Source: Streptomyces chartreusis NRRL 3882 (GTDB lineage Bacteria; Actinomycetota; Actinomycetes; Streptomycetales; Streptomycetaceae). From it: a stretch of 64,000 nucleotides of DNA. The notes beneath the pieces were generated by a model. It did not search any database and was not told the origin of the DNA. It was given only the letters and a program-made list of their open reading frames with translations. The stretch is from NCBI RefSeq assembly GCF_900236475.1, contig NZ_LT963352.1:1178001-1242000 (forward strand), read 5' to 3'. Shown piece after piece: positions 50,267-57,901 of the stretch. A program made the position numbers and the translations under genes. How positions within the stretch are numbered: the first letter of the stretch is position 1; every line of letters begins with the position of its first letter.

Positions 50267-51006
50267 GCGATCTCCCGTCCACGGGCGAGATCGTCATGGT
50301 TGTCGATCTCCACCCACTTGACGTCGCCGATCGGCGCCACGTCGATACGGAAGCCGCGGTTCACCAGCTCCTGGTAGCCGTGCTCGTAGAACTGCTGGGG
50401 GTCGGTCTCCCACACGGTCTTGAGCGCGTCGGCCAGTTCGGGGGCCGCGTCGCCCTCGATGAGGGTGACGCCGATGTACTCGCCGGTGGCCTCGGCGGGG
50501 TCCATCAGCTTGGTGATCTTCGTCATGCCCTTCTCGGGGTCGACGACGACCTTCATCTCCTCGTCGGCCAGGTCCTTCACCGTGTCCAGGGCGAGGATGA
50601 TCTTCTTGCCGTCGCCGCGGGCGGCGAGCAGCGTCTTCTCGACGGAGACCGGGTGGACGGTGTCGCCGTTGGCGAGGATCACACCGTCCTTGAGGGCGTC
50701 ACGACCGCACCACAGGGAGTAGGCGTTGTTCCACTCCTCGGCCTTGTCGTTGTCGATGAGGGTGAGCTTGAGGCCGTACTTCGCCTCCAGCGCTTCCTTG
50801 CGCTCGTACACGGCTTCCTTGCGGTAGCCGACGATGATCGCGGCCTCGGTCAGGCCGACCTCGGCGAAGTTGGCGAGGGTCAGGTCGAGAACCGTCGGTT
50901 CGCCCTCTATGCCCGCGGGCCCCACCGGCACCAGCGCCTTGGGAAGGCTGTCGGTGTAGGGGCGCAGACGCCGTCCGGCGCCGGCCGCCAGCACGAGGCC
51001 GATCAT
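50254..51006 (-). CDS. sugar/polyol-phosphate nucleotidyltransferase
   Basis: The product is 250 residues, a Rossmann-like nucleotidyltransferase. The signature LVLAAGAGRRLRPYTDSLPKALVPV (about residues 4-28, in outline G-x-G-x-R and PK) binds the NTP; ILANGDTVHP holds the metal Asp; VKWVEIDNHDDLARGREI closes the fold. It resembles inositol-1-phosphate and phosphocholine cytidylyltransferases. It overlaps the fusion transferase (ATGA) and the dehydrogenase by 13 bases. Expected product: a CDP-activated polyol or a nucleotide sugar. Confidence 0.9.
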   Translation of the reverse strand: MIGLVLAAGAGRRLRPYTDSLPKALVPVGPAGIEGEPTVLDLTLANFAEVGLTEAAIIVGYRKEAVYERKEALEAKYGLKLTLIDNDKAEEWNNAYSLWCGRDALKDGVILANGDTVHPVSVEKTLLAARGDGKKIILALDTVKDLADEEMKVVVDPEKGMTKITKLMDPAEATGEYIGVTLIEGDAAPELADALKTVWETDPQQFYEHGYQELVNRGFRIDVAPIGDVKWVEIDNHDDLARGREIACQY

Positions 51007-52808
51007 GCGGGTTCTCCTTCATCGTGTACGGCGGGCGCCCCTGCGGACACCCAGAAGCGGATGCTCTCGACGAGCACCACCAGGGCCACGGCCACGGCGA
51101 GCACCATGAGCGCGACCTTGAACTGCGAGGCGGTGAGCAGCGCGGCGAGGACGGTGACGAGCAGCGTCCGTCCTTCGTGCCCCCCGATGGAACGCACCAG
51201 CCATGCCGGGGGCGCTCCGGCGTTGCCGCGGATGCGGTACACCGTGTCGTAGTGATGGTAGGCGACCGCGGACACCAGCCCGAAAGCCGCAGGAAGGGCT
51301 CCGTTCACGTCCGCTCGGGCCGCCAGGACCAGGACGGTGCCGTACTCGGCGGCGCGGAGGAACGGCGGGACCAGCCAGTCGAGGGCGCCCTTGAGGGGGC
51401 GGGCGACGGCCAGGCCCGAGGTCAGGGCGTACGCGAGAGCGGCGACGACCGGCCAGGGCCCGCCGAAGCCGGTGAGCGCGGCCACGGCGACGACGGTGGC
51501 ACCGCCGAGGAGGGCGACGGCGGGGGCCGTGAAGCCCGGCAGCCCGCGGGCGGGGGTCTTGAGCGCCTGCGCCAAGCCCTGGGCGAGCGGGCCGCTGTCC
51601 GCGAGGTCGGCGAGCGCCCCGGCCGCCCGGTCGGTCCGCTTTGCCTTGCGGGTCAGTGAGCGCAGCACGCGGCCCGCCGTGGTGTACGTCGCCGCGAAGG
51701 CGCAGCCGATGAGCAGCGCGTAGAAGGTGATACGGGGAGTGGTGACCGCGGTGAGCACCGCGATCATGGCCCAGCGCTCGCCGATCGGCAGGACGATCAT
51801 GCGGCGCACCCAGACCGTCCAGCCGACGCTGTCGAGCTTGTCGGAGAGGGCGGCGGTGGGGCTGGTGTTGGCGGTGGCGTCGTGGTTGGCCTCGTTGAAG
51901 GAGAAGTCCACGACGTGCCGGCAGGTCTGCAGGACCATGGCGCCGAGGGCGAGGGCCCAGACGTCGTCTCCGCCTCGGGCGGCTCCGAGGGCGAGACCGG
52001 CGTAGTAGGCGTACTCCTTGGCCCGGTCGAAGGTGGCGTCCAGCCAGGCGCCGAGCGTGGAGTACTGGAGGGAGTAGCGGGCGAGCTGGCCGTCGGTGCA
52101 GTCCAGCACGAAGGACGCGATCAGCAGGACGCCGGCCGCGACGAAGCCGCCGCGGGTGCCGGTGGCCGCGCAGGCGGCCGCTATGAGGGCGGTGAGCAGC
52201 GAGGCGGTGGTGACCTGGTTCGGGGTCAGGCCGCGGCGGGCGCACCAGCGGGCGATGTAGCGGGAGTACGGGCTGATGCAGTAGGTGGTGAAGAAGCCGT
52301 CGCGGGACTTCACGGCCGACTTCAGGCGTACCGCCTCTTCGTCGACGTTCGTCACCGCTTGCCGTGCCTCGTTGCGGGCCTGCGGGTCGGCGGGGACGGC
52401 GGCGACGAGGCTGCCCAGCTCGGGGCGGTGCACGTCGGCGCCGTCGGCGTCCAGGGCGGTGAGGATGCGGTCGGCGAGGCTGTCGACGAGGGTGGTGCCA
52501 CCGCCCGCGGAGTTCTCGCGGGCCATCGCCCGGGTCAGGGCCTGGCGGCCGGCCGGCTGGGCCGTGACGGCGCCGGGGATCGCCGCGAGCGGGAAGCGGG
52601 GGTCGGTGAGGCCGAGGCGCAGCGCGTGCACGTGCCCCACGAACCGGGCGTCGACCAGGGCGACCCGCTCCTCGCCCGGCACCCCGGCGAGCAGGGTCTC
52701 GGCCTCGGCGGCGTCGGCCGCGACCCGCACGTCGAAGCCGAGGGACCGCAGATCGCCCTCGATCGACGATCCGGGGACCGGCTGACCGGTGAGGATGGCG
52801 GTCGACAA
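51003..52808 (-). CDS. CDP-alcohol phosphatidyltransferase fused to N-terminal Rossmann-like and C-terminal DUF5941 domains
   Basis: The product is 601 residues. Residues 1-130 form a soluble alpha/beta domain (RSLGFDVRVAADAAEAETLL...VALVDARF) without a nucleotidyltransferase signature. A linker EEAVRLKSAVKSRDGFF (158-173) resembles that of bifunctional IPCT-DIPPS enzymes. The complete CDP-alcohol motif is D236, D239, G240, A243, R244, G253, D257 and D261. The C-terminal 230 residues are a membrane domain I recall as DUF5941. The start is TTG 52808, forced by an in-frame stop just upstream, with GGGAG nine bases away. It is the first gene of the seven-gene operon. Confidence 0.85.
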   Translation of the reverse strand: MSTAILTGQPVPGSSIEGDLRSLGFDVRVAADAAEAETLLAGVPGEERVALVDARFVGHVHALRLGLTDPRFPLAAIPGAVTAQPAGRQALTRAMARENSAGGGTTLVDSLADRILTALDADGADVHRPELGSLVAAVPADPQARNEARQAVTNVDEEAVRLKSAVKSRDGFFTTYCISPYSRYIARWCARRGLTPNQVTTASLLTALIAAACAATGTRGGFVAAGVLLIASFVLDCTDGQLARYSLQYSTLGAWLDATFDRAKEYAYYAGLALGAARGGDDVWALALGAMVLQTCRHVVDFSFNEANHDATANTSPTAALSDKLDSVGWTVWVRRMIVLPIGERWAMIAVLTAVTTPRITFYALLIGCAFAATYTTAGRVLRSLTRKAKRTDRAAGALADLADSGPLAQGLAQALKTPARGLPGFTAPAVALLGGATVVAVAALTGFGGPWPVVAALAYALTSGLAVARPLKGALDWLVPPFLRAAEYGTVLVLAARADVNGALPAAFGLVSAVAYHHYDTVYRIRGNAGAPPAWLVRSIGGHEGRTLLVTVLAALLTASQFKVALMVLAVAVALVVLVESIRFWVSAGAPAVHDEGEPA

Positions 52809-53086
52809 CCGAATTCACTCCCTGGGTACCGACGCGTCCGCGCCAGTGCTGTACATGGTGGGGGCGCCCGCGCCGGAAGCTCCCGGGTGGCATGTCGGCA
52901 GAGGCTATCGGATGCCGGGAGGGCCGCGTTCACCGCCTGTTCGGCAGATCGATCGACGTGGTTCGCACAGGCCTTTGCCGCGATCATCATCATCGATCCG
53001 GGGCCCGCCCCACAAACCGCGCCCCCCAGACCGGACATCGAGGACATCGGGCGGGGTCCGGCCACGGCCGCATAGGGTGGGCGACC

Positions 53087-54058
53087 ATGACTTGGCTGAT
53101 CACCGGCGGGGCCGGCTACATCGGGGCCCACGTGGCCAGGGCCATGACCGGGGCCGGGGAGCGCGTCCTCGCCCTGGACGACCTCTCAGCCGGGGTGCCC
53201 GCGCGGCTCCCGGCGGACGTACCGCTCGTCGAGGGCTCGTCGCTCGACGGTGACCTGCTGAAACGGGTGTTCGCCGAGCACGGCGTGACGGGTGTGGTGC
53301 ATCTCGCGGCGCGCAAGCAGGTCGCCGAGTCGGTCGCGCAGCCGACGCGGTACTACCGGGAGAACCTCGGAGGTCTGGTGACCCTCCTGGACGCGGTCGC
53401 CGAGGCCGGGATCGAGCGTTTCGTGTTCTCGTCGTCGGCGGCGGTGTACGGCGACCCGGGTGTGGACCTCATCACGGAGGACACGCCCTGCGCGCCGGTG
53501 AACCCGTACGGCGAGACCAAGCTCGCCGGGGAGTGGCTGGTGCGGGCGGCGGGCCGGGCGCACGGGATCTCCACCGTATGTCTGCGCTATTTCAACGTCG
53601 CGGGCGCGGCCGCGCCCGAACTGGCCGACACGGGCGTCTTCAACATCGTCCCGATGGTCTTCGACCGGCTGACGCGTGACGAGGCGCCGAGGATCTTCGG
53701 TGACGACCACCCGACCCCGGACGGCACCTGCATCCGTGACTACATTCACGTCGCCGATCTGGCCGAGGCGCATCTCGCGGCGGCCCGGCGGCTCGCCGGC
53801 GGGGGCGCCACGGGCGATCTGACCGTCAACATCGGCCGGGGCGAGGGCGTCTCGGTGCGCGAACTCATCACGGTCATCGGCGAGGTCACCGGCGACCGCC
53901 GGCCACCGCTCGTCGAGGGCCGCCGCCCCGGGGACGCCCCGCGGGCGGTCGCCTCTGCGGCCCGGGCGGCCCGGGAACTGGGATGGACCGCACGGCGCGG
54001 GGTGCGTGAGATGGCCGAGTCGGCCTGGCGGGGCTGGCTCCTGCACCACGGCTCCTGA
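53087..54058 (+). CDS. galE: UDP-glucose 4-epimerase family protein
   Basis: The product is 323 residues, an extended short-chain dehydrogenase. NAD motif ITGGAGYIGAH (residues 5-15), GVVHLAARKQVAESV, catalytic SSSAAVYG and the YxxxK pair in NPYGETKLAGEW, and RYFNVAGA. It interconverts UDP-glucose and UDP-galactose or the N-acetyl forms. ATG 53087 follows GGGTGG. It is divergent from the lipid/glycan operon with a 278-base shared upstream region and could supply that operon with a nucleotide sugar. I see nothing else in 52809-53086. Confidence 0.9.
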   Translation: MTWLITGGAGYIGAHVARAMTGAGERVLALDDLSAGVPARLPADVPLVEGSSLDGDLLKRVFAEHGVTGVVHLAARKQVAESVAQPTRYYRENLGGLVTLLDAVAEAGIERFVFSSSAAVYGDPGVDLITEDTPCAPVNPYGETKLAGEWLVRAAGRAHGISTVCLRYFNVAGAAAPELADTGVFNIVPMVFDRLTRDEAPRIFGDDHPTPDGTCIRDYIHVADLAEAHLAAARRLAGGGATGDLTVNIGRGEGVSVRELITVIGEVTGDRRPPLVEGRRPGDAPRAVASAARAARELGWTARRGVREMAESAWRGWLLHHGS

Positions 54059-54071
54059 CCCGCTGAGGGTG

Positions 54072-54104
54072 CCTTGACCTGCGCATCGTTTCCGCAGGTC
54101 AGGG
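54072..54104. terminator. hairpin terminator after the epimerase gene
   Basis: TGACCTGCG and CGCAGGTCA pair perfectly around a nine-base loop, and three further outer pairs (one G-T) extend the stem to 12. It lies 14 bases after the galE-like stop codon. Confidence 0.85.
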
Positions 54105-54108
54105 CACA

Positions 54109-54123
54109 TGACAACGGTGTTCA
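54109..54123 (+). promoter_or_regulatory. candidate Zur box upstream of the zinc exporter gene
   Basis: TGACAACGGTGTTCA is an imperfect 15-base palindrome resembling actinobacterial Zur boxes (TGAxAAxGxTTxTCA type). It lies 94 bases upstream of the CDF exporter start. In S. coelicolor the zinc exporter gene zitB is activated, not repressed, by Zur bound upstream (Choi et al., from memory), and this gene is in the same neighbourhood. Confidence 0.5.
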
Positions 54124-54216
54124 GTGCCGCGTTGCGCATACCCCCTCCCCGTAGTTCACTGGGGTGCCCGAGCACGATCGGACCGACAATCGGACGAACA
54201 CCGGAGGGCGACTTTC

Positions 54217-55155
54217 ATGGGGGCTGGGCACGATCACGGGCACGCGCACGGCGCACCGTCCGGCGGTACGGCGACCTCGGCGTACCGCGGCAGGCTGCGG
54301 GTCGCGCTGGCGATCACGCTCGGCATCGTGGTCGTGCAGATCGTCGGCGGGCTGCTCGCCGACTCGCTCGCGCTCGTCGCGGACTCGGCGCACATGGCGA
54401 CGGACGCGGTGGGCCTGGGCATGGCGCTGCTCGCGATCCACTTCGCGAACCGCCCGCCCAGCGACCAGGCGACCTTCGGCTACGCCCGCGCCGAGATACT
54501 CGCCGCCCTGGCCAACTGTCTGCTGCTGCTCGGGGTCGGCGGGTACGTCCTGTACGAGTCGGTCCAGCGCTTCGTCACTCCGGCGGACACCGAGGGCCAC
54601 CTCGCTGTCGTGTTCGGTGTCATCGGCCTGGTCGCGAACATGGTGTCGTTGGCCCTGCTGATGCGCGGCCAGAAGGAGAGCCTGAACGTGCGCGGCGCCT
54701 TCCTGGAGGTGGCGGCGGACGCCCTGGGTTCGGTCACGGTGATCGTCTCGGCCCTGGTGATCATGCTGACCGGCTGGCAGGCAGCCGACCCGATCGCCTC
54801 GCTCGTCATCGCGCTGATGATCGTGCCGCGGACGGTGAAGCTGCTGCGCGAGACTCTGAACGTCCTGCTGGAGGCGGCGCCCAAGGGCGTCGACATGGCT
54901 CAGGTGCGGGCCCACATCCTGGCGACCGACGGGGTGGAGGACGTCCACGACCTGCACGCCTGGACCATCACCTCCGGCATGCCGGTGCTGTCGGCGCACG
55001 TGGTCGTCAGCTCGGACGTGCTGAGCGCGATAGGCCACGAGAAGATGCTCCACGAGCTCCAGGACTGTCTCGGCGGCCACTTCGACGTGGAGCACTGCAC
55101 CTTCCAGCTGGAGCCGGGCGGGCACGCGGAGCACGAGGCGCACCTCTGTCACTGA
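54217..55155 (+). CDS. zitB: cation diffusion facilitator, ZitB-like zinc exporter
   Basis: The product is 312 residues with a His-rich N-terminus (GHDHGHAHG), six membrane helices and metal-site residues in DSAHMATDAVGLG (TM2, HxxxD) and EVAADALGSVTV (TM5, DxxxD-like). The cytoplasmic C-terminal domain has VHDLHAWTITSG and ends in HAEHEAHLCH, another metal-binding stretch. It pumps Zn(II) out in exchange for protons. ATG 54217 has GGAGG about ten bases upstream. Context next to idi matches S. coelicolor zitB. Confidence 0.92.
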   Translation: MGAGHDHGHAHGAPSGGTATSAYRGRLRVALAITLGIVVVQIVGGLLADSLALVADSAHMATDAVGLGMALLAIHFANRPPSDQATFGYARAEILAALANCLLLLGVGGYVLYESVQRFVTPADTEGHLAVVFGVIGLVANMVSLALLMRGQKESLNVRGAFLEVAADALGSVTVIVSALVIMLTGWQAADPIASLVIALMIVPRTVKLLRETLNVLLEAAPKGVDMAQVRAHILATDGVEDVHDLHAWTITSGMPVLSAHVVVSSDVLSAIGHEKMLHELQDCLGGHFDVEHCTFQLEPGGHAEHEAHLCH

Positions 55156-55466
55156 CGCGCCCGCTTCTGAGGCCTCCGGGGCGGATGGCATCGATGGCGC
55201 TGGTGGGGCGCGTTCGGCTGGGCGTGCGCCGGGGAACGCGGCCCTCCGGCGCGCGCCCGCGCCCTTGGCTCTCACCGCACAGGCGGGGACGATTTTCGGC
55301 CCACCGGGCCGGGCACGATCCCCTACTGGGTCCCTCTTCCGGTGCCCGAGCGGCGCCGTCCGCGCTCCGCGCCACCGCGCAGGACATGCGGGCACGTCGC
55401 GAAGTGCCGGGAGTGCCGGATTCGTACGGCAGACTTGGGGCGCGAAGACCGATGTGAAGGATGGGT
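55156..55466. other. intergenic region between the zinc exporter and idi
   Basis: A 311-base gap. The sequence is uniformly GC-rich with short inverted repeats such as GGCCCACCGGGCC near 55299, which may end the exporter transcript. The part after 55420 (TTCGTACGGCAGACTTGG) is the likely promoter of idi. No gene or RNA is recognised. Confidence 0.4.
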
Positions 55467-56060
55467 ATGCCGATCACACCTGCCACCGCGACGCACAACC
55501 CGTCGAACGGCACCGCAGACGCGATTTTGCTGGAACTGGTCGACGAGGACGGCGTGACGATCGGCACCGCGGAGAAGCTCGCCGCCCATCAGCCACCCGG
55601 GCAGCTGCACCGCGCGTTCTCCGTGTTCCTCTTCGACGAGTACGGCCGGCTGCTGCTCCAGCAGCGGGCGCTGGGCAAGTACCACTCCCCCGGCGTGTGG
55701 TCGAACACCTGCTGCGGCCACCCCTACCCCGGTGAGGCGCCCTTCGCGGCGGCGGCGCGGCGGACCTTCGAGGAGCTCGGCGCCTCCCCGTCCCTGCTGG
55801 CCGAGGCGGGCACGGTCCGCTACAACCACCCGGACCCGGAGTCCGGTCTGGTGGAGCAGGAGTACAACCACCTCTTCGTCGGGATGGTGCAGGCCGTGCT
55901 GCGGCCGGATCCGGAGGAGGTGGCGTCGACGGCGTTCGTGACCCCGCCCGAGCTGGCGGAGCGGCACGCCAAGGACACCTTCTCGTCCTGGTTCATGACC
56001 GTCCTGGACGCGGCCCGGCCGGCGATCAGGGAGCTGACCGGCACGTCGGCCGGCTGGTGA
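55467..56060 (+). CDS. idi: isopentenyl-diphosphate delta-isomerase, type I
   Basis: The product is 197 residues, a Nudix-fold enzyme that interconverts IPP and DMAPP. Active-site features: WSNTCCGHPYPGE with the catalytic Cys, AARRTFEELG (Nudix-like helix) and EQEYNHLFVG with the catalytic Glu. ATG 55467 has AAGGA five bases upstream; an ATG six bases earlier is less well placed. It balances C5 units for the prenyl synthases of the nearby hopanoid operon, though it is a separate transcript. Confidence 0.96.
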   Translation: MPITPATATHNPSNGTADAILLELVDEDGVTIGTAEKLAAHQPPGQLHRAFSVFLFDEYGRLLLQQRALGKYHSPGVWSNTCCGHPYPGEAPFAAAARRTFEELGASPSLLAEAGTVRYNHPDPESGLVEQEYNHLFVGMVQAVLRPDPEEVASTAFVTPPELAERHAKDTFSSWFMTVLDAARPAIRELTGTSAGW

Positions 56061-56081
56061 CGACGGCCCTGAGGACCGGGC

Positions 56082-56588
56082 CTACGGGAAGCGCGCGGGT
56101 TTGAGCGGCAGGGTGACCCAGATCACCTTGCCGCCGCTCGCGGTGTAGTCGACCTCGCACACACCGCCCGCCTCCCGGGCGATCTCGCGCACCAGCAGCA
56201 GTCCGCGACCGCCGGTCCGGCCGTGGTCGGTCTCCAGTGCGGTCGGCCGGTACGGGTGGTTGTCCTCCACGGACACGCGCAGCCACTCGGCACCGACGGC
56301 CAGCTCGACGGCGATGGTCGGGGAGAGCACCGCCGCGTGCTTCACGGCGTTCGTCACCAGCTCCGAGACGATCAGCAGCAGCCCCTGGGCCAGGTCGTCG
56401 GAGACCGGCACCCCCTGACGCAGCAGCAGATCCCGTACGGCGTGCCGCGCCTGCGGCACCGAGGCGTCGACCGCCGGTGCGGTGAACCGCCAGACCCCTT
56501 CGTACGGCAGCGGATCCTCGGGCCCGGGCCCGAGGGGCGCCGCACCGCCCTCTGGACGTGGGCCGAACCCACGCCCGTCGTTGTCCAT
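56082..56588 (-). CDS. anti-sigma-factor-like ATP-binding protein (HATPase_c_2)
   Basis: The product is about 168 residues of the RsbW/SpoIIAB-like single-domain kinase type so common in Streptomyces. It has N-box LLLIVSELVTNAVKHAA, VSVEDNHPYRP and G-box GGRGLLLVREIAREAGG. A 30-residue disordered N-terminus precedes it. ATG 56588 is chosen by homology; the ribosome site is weak, and longer starts to about 56681 are open. Partner sigma factor or anti-sigma antagonist is not adjacent. Confidence 0.82.
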   Translation of the reverse strand: MDNDGRGFGPRPEGGAAPLGPGPEDPLPYEGVWRFTAPAVDASVPQARHAVRDLLLRQGVPVSDDLAQGLLLIVSELVTNAVKHAAVLSPTIAVELAVGAEWLRVSVEDNHPYRPTALETDHGRTGGRGLLLVREIAREAGGVCEVDYTASGGKVIWVTLPLKPARFP

Positions 56589-56771
56589 CGTCCGGTCGCC
56601 ACCCTCGCGCTCGATTGTCGCCACACCTCGAGTGTTGGTAACGATGCGTTCCCCACCCCGGGGCTGAACAGAAGTCAGCAACTATCGAGCACTTATGACC
56701 GTTGGCGTATGACACGGTCAGTTGTGGGACTGGTCCTGTCCCTGTTGTACCGTCTCGGCGAACTATTCGGG

Positions 56772-56806
56772 TTGTACGGGTTTGACATCCGGATAGCATC
56801 CGGCGC
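56772..56806 (+). promoter_or_regulatory. leaderless promoter of the enoyl-CoA hydratase gene
   Basis: TTGTAC (56772-56777), a 16-base spacer, TAGCAT (56794-56799), then seven bases and the ATG. No ribosome site is present, so transcription probably starts at the A of the start codon. The same TAGCAT-N7-ATG layout occurs at the XRE-cupin gene that starts at 11972. Confidence 0.6.
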
Positions 56807-57565
56807 ATGGAGCCGCAGTTGCTGTACAGCGTGACCGACTCGGTCGCGACGGTCGTCATACGTCATCCCGAGAAGCGCAACGCCATGACGGCCGCCATGT
56901 GGCGCTCCCTGCCGCCGCTGCTGGAGCGGCTCGCGGGCGATCCGGCCGTGCGGGCGCTGGTGCTCACCGGCGAGGGCGGGACGTTCTGCGCCGGGGCCGA
57001 CATCTCGACGCTGCGGGGCTCGCCGGAGGAGGCGCAGCGGCTGGCCGTGGCGGCCGAGGAGGCGCTCGCCGCGTTCCCCAAGCCGACGCTGGCGGCGGTG
57101 CGCGGGCATTGTGTGGGCGGCGGATCACAGTTGGCGGCGGCCTGCGATCTGCGGTTCGCCGAGGAGGGGGCGCTGTTCGGGGTGACGCCGGCGAAGCTCG
57201 GCATCGTGTATCCGGCGTCCTCGACCAGGCGGCTGGTGTCCCTGGTCGGGCCGGCCACCGCCAAGTACCTGCTGTTCTCCGGCGAACTGATCGACGCGGA
57301 GCGGGCGCTGCGCACCGGGCTGGCCGACGAGGTGCTGCCCGAGGGCGAACTGGGCAAGCGGGTCGCCGAGTTCACCCGGATCCTGGTGTCCCGTTCGCAG
57401 TTGACACAGGCCGCGGCCAAGGAGTTCGCGAACGGGCGCACGGACCGCGACGCCCACTGGGCCGCGCGGGCACGCGAGAGCGGCGACACCGCGGAGGGTG
57501 TCGCCGCGTTCCTGGAGCGCAGGCAGCCGCGGTTCGACTGGAGCGTGCCGAGGGGGTGTCCGTAA
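56807..57565 (+). CDS. enoyl-CoA hydratase/isomerase family protein
   Basis: The product is 252 residues with the crotonase fold: RHPEKRNAMTAAMWRSLPP, oxyanion-hole segments GTFCAGADISTLRG and GHCVGGGSQLAAACDLRFAEEGALFGVTPAKLGIVYP. The Glu that acts as one catalytic base in hydratases appears as Ser or Gly at the CVGGG position and the second is in the VTPAKLG region, so another crotonase reaction is possible. The stop codon lies inside a large inverted repeat. Confidence 0.88.
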   Translation: MEPQLLYSVTDSVATVVIRHPEKRNAMTAAMWRSLPPLLERLAGDPAVRALVLTGEGGTFCAGADISTLRGSPEEAQRLAVAAEEALAAFPKPTLAAVRGHCVGGGSQLAAACDLRFAEEGALFGVTPAKLGIVYPASSTRRLVSLVGPATAKYLLFSGELIDAERALRTGLADEVLPEGELGKRVAEFTRILVSRSQLTQAAAKEFANGRTDRDAHWAARARESGDTAEGVAAFLERRQPRFDWSVPRGCP

Positions 57566-57627
57566 AGTCCCGTCGTCCGCCCGGAGGGCGTGCCGGGCGT
57601 CGCGGGGCAGGCGGGACTTTGCGGACA
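57557..57627. terminator. 16-bp inverted repeat over the enoyl-CoA hydratase stop codon
   Basis: TGTCCGTAAAGTCCCG (57557-57572) and CGGGACTTTGCGGACA (57612-57627) pair with only one G-T wobble around a 39-base GC-rich loop that can itself fold. The left arm contains the TAA stop codon. A terminator or mRNA-stabilising structure is likely. Confidence 0.7.
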
Positions 57628-57901
57628 TTCCCTACGTCAGGATGAGGCCGCGTGCCATCGGAGCAGTTCGGCCACGTACGCGGGGGCCTTCTCGGGTGAT
57701 CCGGCGTCGTAGGGCGGCTGGCAGGGGCACGTCGGGCACGAGGGTCAGCCCGCTGGTGGTCCGTACGGGCGCGCCGTCCAGGCACGTCGTGCGGATCCGG
57801 TACGCGCCCGGAGTGCGGCCGCGATGACGAGTGCCCCACCCTTCCTGCCATGAGGCGCGCGGGCCTAGAGGGCATACCAAGCGGTTGGTAACCTGCCGGA
57901 C
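57628..57901. other. intergenic region upstream of the SCO6745-family gene
   Basis: About 275 bases. Minus-strand frames are open here by composition only and continue as antisense through the next gene, so I do not call one. GCATACCAAGCGGTTGGTAAC (57873-57893) contains ACCAAGC/GGTTGGT-like symmetry and is a probable TetR-type operator or promoter of the downstream gene. Confidence 0.4.

Noticed and set aside
57632..57900. Minus-strand reading frame ending in RRRITREGPRVRGRTAPMARG-like sequence.
   Set aside because: The frame is open only because of GC bias, continues antisense through the SCO6745-family gene, and has no start with a ribosome site.
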